Positions 6,828-12,391 of a stretch of DNA of 12,391 bases are shown here, piece by piece; position 1 is the first letter of the stretch; each line of letters starts with the position of its first letter. The stretch spans positions 1-12,391 of the forward strand of contig JAEWYD010000096.1 in the NCBI GenBank assembly GCA_023462275.1. The letters are read 5' to 3'. The stretch is from Actinomycetes bacterium (GTDB lineage Bacteria > Actinomycetota > Actinomycetes > Actinomycetales > Cellulomonadaceae). The notes under the pieces were generated by a model. The model was not told the DNA's origin and made no database searches. It saw only the letters and a program-made list of their open reading frames with translations. The translations under genes were made by a program, and so were the position numbers.

Positions 6828-7772
6828 TCAGAGCCGGGCGAGGTCGGCCGCGCCGACGATGCCCGCGTCGTTGCCCATCGAGGCCAGCGCCAAGCGCGCC
6901 TCCGGCCGGTAGCCGCGGGCCGAGAGGTGCGTCCCGAACGCCTCACGCGCGGGCTCCAGGAGGAGGTCTCCGGCGGCGGCCACTCCCCCGCCGATGACGA
7001 CGAGGGCCGGGTCCAGGAGCGCGGCCACGGTCGCGCTGCCCTCGCCGACCCAGCGCCCGACCTCGGCGAGCAGCTCCACGGCGAGCGCGTCGCCGCCCAT
7101 CGCGACGCGCGTGACGTCCGGACCGGTGATGCGCTCGGCGTCCCCGCCGACGGCGGCCAGGAGGCCGGCCGCACGGTCCGGGTCCGCGTCGGCGACGGCG
7201 CGCGCCTCGCGGACGAGCGCGCTCCCCGAGGCGTACTGCTCCCAGCAACCCTTCTGGCCGCACCCGCACAGGTGCCCGTCCGGCACGACGCGCATGTGAC
7301 CGACCTCCGCCGCGACACCGAACCCGCCGAGGACCAGCCGGCCCTGCGCGACGACGGCGCCGCCGAGGCCCGTGCCGACGGTCAGGAGCAGCATGTCGTC
7401 GACGTCCCGGCCGACGCCGAACCGGAACTCCGCCCACCCCGCGGCGTTCGCGTCGTTGTCGACGACGATCGGCACGTCCATGCCCAGCCCCGCGGCGACG
7501 CGGTCACGCAGCGGGTGGTCCCGCCAGGGCAGGTTGGGGGTGAATCTCACGGTGGCCTGGTCCGCGCCGATGAAGCCGGGGGCCGCGAGCCCGATCGCTC
7601 CGACGGGATGCGCGTCGGCGAGCTCGCGGCAGGCGTCGACGATCGCGGCGTCCAGCGCGTCGACCTCCAGTCCGGCGCTCACGCGACGCGTCTGGGCGAC
7701 GATCCGCCCTTCCTCGTCGACCACACCGGCGGCGATCTTCGTCCCGCCGATGTCCACTCCGATTGCGTACAT
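6828..7772 (-). CDS. glk: Glucokinase, ROK family
   Basis: A 314-aa cytosolic ROK-family sugar kinase that should phosphorylate glucose to glucose-6-phosphate. The ATP-binding motif is DIGGTK (7-12). DNDAN (105-109) holds the expected catalytic Asp (D107). The phosphate-binding GTGLGG is at 133-138. The ROK zinc site is complete: H159 in AEVGHM, then C169, C171 and C176 in CGCGQKGCWE. The length is typical of actinobacterial glucokinases. The frame has no ROK-repressor helix-turn-helix domain, so this is a kinase and not a repressor. The ATG at 7772 is preceded by AAGGA about 6 nt upstream. A TAGCCT hexamer on the minus strand (7833-7828) is a weak promoter candidate. The gene is divergent from fadD. 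Specificity for glucose is a family inference; ATP rather than polyphosphate use is likely but not proven. Confidence 0.93.
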   Translation of the reverse strand: MYAIGVDIGGTKIAAGVVDEEGRIVAQTRRVSAGLEVDALDAAIVDACRELADAHPVGAIGLAAPGFIGADQATVRFTPNLPWRDHPLRDRVAAGLGMDVPIVVDNDANAAGWAEFRFGVGRDVDDMLLLTVGTGLGGAVVAQGRLVLGGFGVAAEVGHMRVVPDGHLCGCGQKGCWEQYASGSALVREARAVADADPDRAAGLLAAVGGDAERITGPDVTRVAMGGDALAVELLAEVGRWVGEGSATVAALLDPALVVIGGGVAAAGDLLLEPAREAFGTHLSARGYRPEARLALASMGNDAGIVGAADLARL

Positions 7773-7914
7773 GTCCGTCCTTGGCTGAGGACCCGCGGCT
7801 GATCACGGGCAGAGGTGGATCCATGGCAGGCTACCGAGGTCTGGAGGTACGCGCCGGGACGATCGGTCCTCGAACCTGGCACGGCCTCGACCGGCACAAA
7901 TGATGTTGCGCCGG

Positions 7915-7946
7915 TACAGTCAGCACACTCACGTGTGCCGAAGGAG
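7915..7946 (+). promoter_or_regulatory. fadD promoter, small palindrome and ribosome binding site
   Basis: TACAGT (7915-7920) is a possible -10 without a clear -35. Next comes the inverted repeat CACAC-TCAC-GTGTG (7924-7937), around the expected transcription start, which could be a small operator or a leader hairpin. AAGGAG (7941-7946) lies 5 nt before the fadD ATG and is a good ribosome binding site. Confidence 0.45.
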
Positions 7947-7951
7947 TCACC

Positions 7952-9769
7952 ATGGATGAGTACCGCGTGCCCGCCGTCGTCGCCCCCGATCCGACGGCGA
8001 GCACGAGCCGCCTGCTGTCCGAGCGGGTGGCGCGCTCGGGCGACCTGCCTCTCATCGAGCGCAAGACGGCCGACGGCTGGACGCCGATGACCGCCCGCGC
8101 CTTCGAGGCCGAGGTCGTCGCCGTCGCGAAGGGCCTCGCCGCACGGGGGATCGAGCCCGGCGACCGCGTCGGGATCATGAGCCACACCCGCTACGAGTGG
8201 ACCCTGCTCGACTTCGCCGTCTGGACGGCGGGCGCGGTCCCCGTGCCGGTCTACGAGACGTCGTCGGCCGAGCAGGTGCAGTGGATCGTCTCCAACGCCG
8301 ACGTCCGCCTGCTCGTCGTCGAGACCGCCGGCCACGCCGCCGTCGTCGACGAGGTCCGCGGGTCCCTGCCGAGCCTCACGGACACCCTGGTGATCGAGGA
8401 CGGCGCCATCGAGCGCCTCGTCGGCGACGGCGCCGACGTGCCCGACGCGGAGATCGACCGGCGCCGCGTCCTGGCCACGGCCTCGGACGTGGCCACCATC
8501 ATCTACACGTCCGGCACGACCGGGCGGCCCAAGGGCGTCGAGCTGACGCACGGGAACTTCGTCGAGCTGGCGCGCAACGCCATCGGCGAGCTGGGCGAGC
8601 AGGTCTGCCCGCCGGGATCGCGGACGCTGCTCTTCATGCCGCTCGCGCACGTCTTCGCGCGCTTCATCGAGGTGCTCGTCTTCCCGGCCGACGCCGTCCT
8701 CGCCCACACGCCGGACACGAAGACGCTCCTGGCGGACATGGGCTCGTTCCGCCCGACGTTCCTTCTCTCGGTCCCGCGGGTCTTCGAGAAGGTCTACAAC
8801 TCGGCGGAGCAGAAGGCGGCCGAGGGTGGCAAGCGGGGCATCTTCCAGCGGGCGGCGAAGACGGCGATCGTCTACTCGCGGGCCCTCGACACCCCGCGTG
8901 GGCCCGGCCCGTGGCTGCGCCTGCAGCACAAGGTCGCCGACGTCCTCGTGCTCCACAAGCTCCGCGACCTCCTCGGCGGCCAGGTGCGGTGGGCCATCTC
9001 GGGCGGGGCCCCGCTGGGTGAGCGCCTCGGGCACTTCTACCGCGGCATGGGCCTCACCGTGCTCGAGGGCTACGGGCTGACGGAGACGACCGCGCCCACC
9101 AACGTCAACGTCCCGGCCCGGACGAAGATCGGCACCGTCGGGCCGCCGCTGCCGGGCACCTCGATCCGCATCGCGCCCGACGGCGAGGTGCTGGTCAAGG
9201 GCGTGCAGGTCTTCCGCTCCTACCACGACAACGCGGCCGCGACCGGCGAGGCGTTCGACGCGGACGGCTACTTCCACACCGGGGACCTCGGCTCGCTCGA
9301 CGACGACGGGTACGTGCGCATCACCGGGCGCAAGAAGGAGATCATCGTCACGGCCGGCGGCAAGAACGTCGCCCCGGCGGTGCTCGAGGACCGCCTGCGC
9401 GGCCACCCGGTGGTCAGCCAGGTCGTCGTCGTCGGGGACGCCCGGCCGTTCATCGGCGCGCTCATCACGCTGGACGCGGAGGCGCTGCCCGGGTGGCTGG
9501 CCTCTCGCGGGCTCCCGGCGATGGACGTCGAGGCGGCGTCCGCCGACCCCCAGGTCCGGGCGCACCTCGACCGCGCCGTGGAGCGGGCCAACCGCGCCGT
9601 GTCGCGTGCCGAGTCGATCCGGAAGTACGTCGTCCTCACCACCGACTTCACCGTGGACAACGACTACCTGACGCCGTCCCTCAAGGTGAAGCGGGACCGC
9701 GTGCTCCGGGACTTCGCGGACCAGATCGAGGAGCTCTACGCGAAGACCCCCGCGCCGGCGAACCGCTGA
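7952..9769 (+). CDS. fadD: Long-chain acyl-CoA synthetase (AMP-forming)
   Basis: A 605-aa adenylate-forming enzyme that activates long-chain fatty acids with ATP and CoA for lipid synthesis or beta-oxidation. Motifs in order: the P-loop YTSGTTGRPKG (185-195), the LFMPLAHVFARF region (227-238), GYGLTETTAP (373-382), HTGDLG (442-447), DGYVRITGRKKEIIVTAGGKN (452-472) and a C-terminal catalytic lysine in TPSLKVKR (about K578). Length and motif set match the FadD15-type synthetases of actinobacteria. ATG 7952 has AAGGAG 5 nt upstream. The gene is divergent from glucokinase. Its stop is only 3 nt from the stop of the convergent Cys4 gene, so its terminator must lie inside that gene. Chain-length preference cannot be told from the sequence. 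Confidence 0.96.
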   Translation: MDEYRVPAVVAPDPTASTSRLLSERVARSGDLPLIERKTADGWTPMTARAFEAEVVAVAKGLAARGIEPGDRVGIMSHTRYEWTLLDFAVWTAGAVPVPVYETSSAEQVQWIVSNADVRLLVVETAGHAAVVDEVRGSLPSLTDTLVIEDGAIERLVGDGADVPDAEIDRRRVLATASDVATIIYTSGTTGRPKGVELTHGNFVELARNAIGELGEQVCPPGSRTLLFMPLAHVFARFIEVLVFPADAVLAHTPDTKTLLADMGSFRPTFLLSVPRVFEKVYNSAEQKAAEGGKRGIFQRAAKTAIVYSRALDTPRGPGPWLRLQHKVADVLVLHKLRDLLGGQVRWAISGGAPLGERLGHFYRGMGLTVLEGYGLTETTAPTNVNVPARTKIGTVGPPLPGTSIRIAPDGEVLVKGVQVFRSYHDNAAATGEAFDADGYFHTGDLGSLDDDGYVRITGRKKEIIVTAGGKNVAPAVLEDRLRGHPVVSQVVVVGDARPFIGALITLDAEALPGWLASRGLPAMDVEAASADPQVRAHLDRAVERANRAVSRAESIRKYVVLTTDFTVDNDYLTPSLKVKRDRVLRDFADQIEELYAKTPAPANR

Positions 9770-9772
9770 CGG

Positions 9773-9982
9773 TTACATCGCCGGACGCATCCGTAGAGGC
9801 GGGACGAGGCCGCCCTCGGCGAGCACGCCGAGGGCGTCCCGCTCAGCCGCGTCGAGGTCCACGGTGCCTGGCGGCGCCGCTGGCGGCCCGGACGGTGCCC
9901 CCACCGGGACGGTCAGGAAGGTGACGACGCAGTCCGCGCACGCCTGGCCACGGACCGCGCAGCTGCCGCAGTCGATCATCAT
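9773..9982 (-). CDS. Small Cys4 protein of unknown function
   Basis: A 69-aa protein starting MMIDCGSCAVRGQACADC. The four cysteines (C5, C8, C15, C18) form C-x2-C-x6-C-x2-C, which could bind zinc or an Fe-S centre. Next comes VVTFLTVP, a Pro/Gly/Ala-rich spacer (about 26-40), and a likely helical tail (DLDAAERDALGVLAEGGLVPPLR). I do not recognise a named family. ATG 9982 is chosen because TAGCGT lies exactly 7 nt upstream, in a promoter matching the RecA-NDp damage class; the longer in-frame ATG at 10036 would lie upstream of that promoter. There is no Shine-Dalgarno site, consistent with a leaderless mRNA. It is divergent from the exonuclease/UvrC gene under a mirror-image promoter and convergent with fadD. 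A role connected with DNA damage is inferred from the promoter only. Confidence 0.75.
   Translation of the reverse strand: MMIDCGSCAVRGQACADCVVTFLTVPVGAPSGPPAAPPGTVDLDAAERDALGVLAEGGLVPPLRMRPAM
9801..9840. terminator. Hairpin inside the Cys4 gene, likely fadD terminator
   Basis: A perfect 11-bp stem CGCCCTCGGCG (9811-9821), loop AGCA (9822-9825), CGCCGAGGGCG (9826-9836). GGGAC (9801-9805) and GTCCC (9836-9840) could extend or compete with it. The stem starts 42 nt after the fadD stop and lies in the coding region for DALGVLAEGG of the convergent gene. No T tract follows. Confidence 0.55.
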
Positions 9983-9989
9983 GTCGGCG

Positions 9990-10012
9990 ACGCTACGGCT
10001 GGGCACCGACAC
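9990..10012 (-). promoter_or_regulatory. RecA-NDp (PafBC-type) DNA-damage promoter for the Cys4 gene
   Basis: On the minus strand: GTGTCGGTG (10012-10004), 8 nt, TAGCGT (9995-9990), 7 nt, ATG (9982). The published actinobacterial RecA-independent damage promoter is TTGTCRGTG - N8 - TAnnnT; this site matches 8 of 9 upstream bases, the exact N8 spacing and the -10. Expected to be activated by PafBC when DNA is damaged. Confidence 0.75.
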
Positions 10013-10041
10013 GCCTGTCCGGCGGCGCGGCAGCACCCGAC

Positions 10042-10064
10042 GTGTCGGGGGGCGCCCGTAGCGT
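10042..10064 (+). promoter_or_regulatory. RecA-NDp (PafBC-type) DNA-damage promoter for the exonuclease/UvrC gene
   Basis: GTGTCGGGG (10042-10050), 8 nt, TAGCGT (10059-10064), 7 nt, ATG (10072). It matches 7 of 9 bases of TTGTCRGTG, with exact N8 spacing and a TAnnnT -10. CCCGAC-GT-GTCGGG (10036-10049) is also a perfect 14-bp inverted repeat overlapping the upstream element. The site mirrors the minus-strand promoter at 9990-10012. Confidence 0.7.
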
Positions 10065-10071
10065 CACGCCC

Positions 10072-11964
10072 ATGAACGGCACGGCGCGACCCGCACTCGC
10101 CGACCCGGTCGGCCGCCAGGTCGCCCCGGGCCGCGCGGGGAACGGTGGCGCCGTCCAGCCGACGCTGGACGACATCGGGACTCCCCTCTCCGCGGTCACC
10201 TTCGTGGTGGTCGACCTGGAGACGACGGGCGGGACGCCCGCGACCTCGGCCATCACGGAGATCGGCGCCGTCAAGGTCCGCGGCGGCGAGGTCCTGGGCG
10301 AGTTCCAGACGCTCGTGGACCCCGGCGGCGCGGTGCCGGCGTTCATCGCCACGCTGACGGGCATCACCACGTCGATGGTGGCGGGCAAGCCCCGCATCGG
10401 TGAGGTGCTGCCCGCGTTCCTGGAGTTCAGCCGCGGCGCCGTGCTCGTGGCCCACAACGCGCCCTTCGACATCGGGTTCCTCAAGGCGGCCGCACGGGAG
10501 CACGGGTACGCGTGGCCCGGCAACCAGGTGCTCGACACGGTCGCGCTGGCCCGGCGGGCCGTCACCCGCGACGAGGTGCCCAACCACAAGCTGTCGACGC
10601 TCGCGGCCTTCTTCCGGGCCGCCGTGGTCCCAGAGCACCGCGCCCTTGCCGACGCGCGAGCGACCGTCGACGTGCTGCACGGCTGCCTCGCCCGGCTCGG
10701 GCCGCTCGGCATCACCCACCTGGAGGACCTGGCGACCGCCACGGACCCGGTCCCCGCCGTCCGCCGGCGCAAGCGGCACCTTGCGGACGGGCTGCCCGAC
10801 GCGCCCGGCGTCTATCAGTTCGTGGGGCCCGGCGACGAGGTGCTCTACGTCGGCACCGCGACCTCGATCCGCACGCGGGTGCGCAGCTACTTCACCGCCG
10901 CCGAGCACCGGCGCCGGATGACGGAGATGGTCGGGCTCGCCGAGCGCGTCGTGCCCATCGTCTGCGGCACCGTCCTCGAGGCGCGCGTGCGGGAGCTGCG
11001 CCTCATCGCCAGCGCCTCCCCCCGCTACAACCGCCGCTCGCGGCACCCCGAGCGGGCCCCCTGGGTGCGGCTCACCGCCGAGCCGTACCCGCGCCTGTCC
11101 GTCGTCCGGGCGGTCCGCGACGACGGCGGCCCGCGGCCCGGCGAGGCTGAGGCCCACATCGGCCCGTTCTCCAGCCAGGTCGCCGCCGGCCAGGCGCTGC
11201 AGGCCCTCCAGGCCGCGTTCCCGCTGCGCCAGTGCGCCCGCCGACTCCCCCGTGTCCCGGCCGCCGGGGCCGGGGCGTGCGCCCTCGCCGACATAGGTCG
11301 GTGCGGGGCGCCCTGCGTCGGCGGCCAGTCCGTCGGGGAGTACGCCGACGTCGTCGCCGCGGTCCGGGACGCGATGCAGCTCGACCCCGCGCCGGTCGTC
11401 CAGGCGCACGCCGAGCGGATCGCCGCCCTGACCAGGGACGAACGGTTCGAGGAGGCTGCCGAGTGGCGCGACCAGCTGGAGGCGTTCCTCCGCGGGGCGG
11501 CGCGTGCGCAGCGGTCGCGACGGATCGCCGCGGAGCCGCAGCTGGTGGCCGCCCGCCGCCATCCGGAGGGCGGGTGGGAGCTCGTCGTCGTGCGGCACGG
11601 CCGGCTCTGCGCGACGACGACCACGCCGCCCCGTGCGGACCCACGCCCGGCGGTCGAGGCTCTGCTCGCCACGGCGGAGCATGTGGAGCCGCCACTATTG
11701 CCGTCCTCCAGTGCCCACCCAGAGGAGACCGAGATCGTGCTCCGGTGGCTCGAGCAGCCGGGCGTGCGACTCGTCGAGGTCGGCGAGGGCTGGGCGTGCC
11801 CGGTCCGCGGCGCCGAGGCCTACCGCTCCCCCGCCGGGCCTACCACCGCGGGCGCGGTTCGCCGGGCCCTCAAGGCGGTGACCGATCCGGAGGACGACGC
11901 GGCCGACGCGGTCGGTGCCTCCCGCGCGGCGCCGTCCGACGTGGGGGCCGACAGCGCGGCATGA
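10072..11964 (+). CDS. DnaQ-like DEDDh exonuclease fused to UvrC-like GIY-YIG nuclease
   Basis: A 630-aa two-part DNA repair protein. Residues 42-210 are a DnaQ-type 3'-5' exonuclease with all DEDDh residues visible: D48 and E50 (VDLETTGG), D133 (HNAPFD), H189 and D194 (EHRALAD). Residues 240-322 are a GIY-YIG nuclease as in the N-terminal half of UvrC: GVY (246-248), YVG (259-261), R267/R269, E308 aligned with the UvrC metal-binding Glu, and PRYN (317-320). Cysteines C388, C403, C411 and C415 match the spacing of the UvrC Fe-S cluster. A UVR-like UvrB-binding helix pair lies at about 452-472 (DERFEEAAEWRDQLEAF). The second, RNase H-like UvrC nuclease is absent. This architecture resembles E. 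coli Cho plus an exonuclease, and M. tuberculosis Rv2191. ATG 10072 is preferred over GTG 10042, which sits inside the promoter. It is probably co-transcribed with the RAM-domain gene. Confidence 0.93.
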   Translation: MNGTARPALADPVGRQVAPGRAGNGGAVQPTLDDIGTPLSAVTFVVVDLETTGGTPATSAITEIGAVKVRGGEVLGEFQTLVDPGGAVPAFIATLTGITTSMVAGKPRIGEVLPAFLEFSRGAVLVAHNAPFDIGFLKAAAREHGYAWPGNQVLDTVALARRAVTRDEVPNHKLSTLAAFFRAAVVPEHRALADARATVDVLHGCLARLGPLGITHLEDLATATDPVPAVRRRKRHLADGLPDAPGVYQFVGPGDEVLYVGTATSIRTRVRSYFTAAEHRRRMTEMVGLAERVVPIVCGTVLEARVRELRLIASASPRYNRRSRHPERAPWVRLTAEPYPRLSVVRAVRDDGGPRPGEAEAHIGPFSSQVAAGQALQALQAAFPLRQCARRLPRVPAAGAGACALADIGRCGAPCVGGQSVGEYADVVAAVRDAMQLDPAPVVQAHAERIAALTRDERFEEAAEWRDQLEAFLRGAARAQRSRRIAAEPQLVAARRHPEGGWELVVVRHGRLCATTTTPPRADPRPAVEALLATAEHVEPPLLPSSSAHPEETEIVLRWLEQPGVRLVEVGEGWACPVRGAEAYRSPAGPTTAGAVRRALKAVTDPEDDAADAVGASRAAPSDVGADSAA

Positions 11965-11996
11965 TGGGCCCGAACGCACCGACCGGAGGGACCCCC

Positions 11997-12278
11997 ATGA
12001 TCACCGCCATCGTCCTGATCGACGCCGATCCGGCCCGCATCCCCGAGATCGCCGCCGCGGTGGCCGAGGTACCCGGGGTCTCGGAGGTCTACTCCGTGAC
12101 CGGCGAGATCGACCTGATCGCCATGGTGCGGGTGCGCGAGCACGAGCAGCTCGCCGACGTGATCGCCGACCGGATGAGCAAGGTGGAGGGCATCATCCGG
12201 ACCCAGACCTACATCGCCTTCCGGTCGTACTCGGCGCACGACCTGGATGCGGCGTTCGCGCTCGGCCTCGAGGACTGA
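11997..12278 (+). CDS. Stand-alone Lrp/AsnC ligand-binding (RAM) domain protein
   Basis: A 93-aa protein consisting of one AsnC-type RAM domain: MITAIVLIDADPARIPEIAAA at the start, VPGVSEVYSVTGEIDLIAMVRV in the middle and the closing VEGIIRTQTYIAFRSYS. The DNA-binding helix-turn-helix of full-length Lrp/AsnC regulators is absent, and no room exists for it upstream. Such single-domain proteins form alpha/beta-barrel dimers or higher rings that bind amino acids or other small ligands, but their partners are mostly unknown. GGAGGG lies 6 nt before ATG 11997. The start is 32 nt after the exonuclease/UvrC stop, and no TA dinucleotide occurs over about the last 120 nt before the start, so no ordinary -10 is available and co-transcription is likely. 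Family call is firm; function is not. Confidence 0.92.
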   Translation: MITAIVLIDADPARIPEIAAAVAEVPGVSEVYSVTGEIDLIAMVRVREHEQLADVIADRMSKVEGIIRTQTYIAFRSYSAHDLDAAFALGLED

Positions 12279-12319
12279 CCTACCCGACGTCTCCCGCAGG
12301 GGTGCAGCGTGGGCCGTCG

Positions 12320-12352
12320 TCAGTGCGGCTAGGAGAGCATCAGCCGCACTGA
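12320..12352. terminator. Hairpin after the RAM-domain gene
   Basis: A perfect 11-bp inverted repeat TCAGTGCGGCT (12320-12330), 11-nt loop, AGCCGCACTGA (12342-12352), starting 41 nt after the stop at 12278. It lacks a T tract but is well placed to end the exonuclease/UvrC - RAM transcript. The remaining bases to 12391 show no gene that I can support. Confidence 0.65.
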
Positions 12353-12391
12353 GGCACGCTCAGCCGCGCGGGCGCCCCCGCAGTCGCCTGG

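Noticed and set aside
7679..9565. 628-codon open frame on the minus strand
   Set aside because: Antisense to fadD and across the glk/fadD gap; low-complexity Arg/Asp/Val content and no motifs.
10042..10071. Earlier in-frame GTG start for the exonuclease/UvrC gene
   Set aside because: It falls within the upstream promoter element and before the -10 at 10059, so a transcript from that promoter could not include it.
9980..10074. The 34-bp inverted arms as ends of an insertion sequence or an attachment site
   Set aside because: No transposase or integrase is nearby, the arms include the start codons of two genes, and matching promoter spacing explains the symmetry better.
9979..11682. 567-codon open frame on the minus strand
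   Set aside because: Antisense to the exonuclease/UvrC hybrid, whose active-site residues are intact; the frame is Arg/Gly/Asp-rich noise.
1..12391. CRISPR arrays, tRNA or rRNA genes, riboswitches, prophage or plasmid functions
   Set aside because: No spaced direct repeats, no recognisable tRNA or rRNA segments, no long structured leader, and no mobile-element genes are visible.

Overview
The window is dense, very GC-rich bacterial DNA with strong G/C third-position bias. The gene set is typical of a high-GC actinobacterium: a PASTA Ser/Thr kinase, class II DAHP synthase, PPi-type phosphofructokinase, ROK glucokinase and a DnaQ-UvrC hybrid. The order (kinase, aroG, acyltransferase, fadD, exonuclease/UvrC hybrid) resembles, from memory, the Mycobacterium tuberculosis stretch pknL - aroG - Rv2182c - fadD15 - Rv2191. 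An actinomycete such as a Cellulomonas-like member of the Micrococcales is plausible; this is inference.

Layout. 2-637 (+): 3' part of a LysM/lytic transglycosylase gene. 674-2656 (+): kinase with four PASTA repeats, closed by a strong hairpin at 2710-2746. 6244-2771 (-): plsC-like acyltransferase, PPi-dependent phosphofructokinase and class II DAHP synthase, the last two overlapping by ATGA. 6311-6805 (+): small two-helix membrane protein, divergent from plsC. 6828-7772 (-): glucokinase. 7952-9769 (+): long-chain acyl-CoA synthetase. 9773-9982 (-): small Cys4 protein. 10072-11964 (+): DnaQ-type exonuclease fused to a UvrC-like half. 11997-12278 (+): stand-alone Lrp/AsnC ligand-binding (RAM) domain. 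The window ends in non-coding DNA with a hairpin at 12320-12352.

Function. The left end concerns cell-wall turnover and sensing. The middle concerns central carbon: glucose phosphorylation, the fructose-6-phosphate step, entry to the shikimate pathway, and lipid activation and acylation. The right end concerns DNA repair. The most notable feature is the 89-bp gap between the Cys4 gene and the exonuclease/UvrC gene. It holds two mirror-image promoters that both fit the actinobacterial RecA-independent DNA-damage promoter (RecA-NDp, the PafBC type: TTGTCRGTG - N8 - TAnnnT), each followed by exactly 7 nt and an ATG. This predicts a damage-inducible divergent unit made of a repair nuclease, a RAM-domain protein and an undescribed 69-aa Cys4 protein. 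Four genes in the window share a TAGnnT - N7 - start codon layout, which points to leaderless transcripts.
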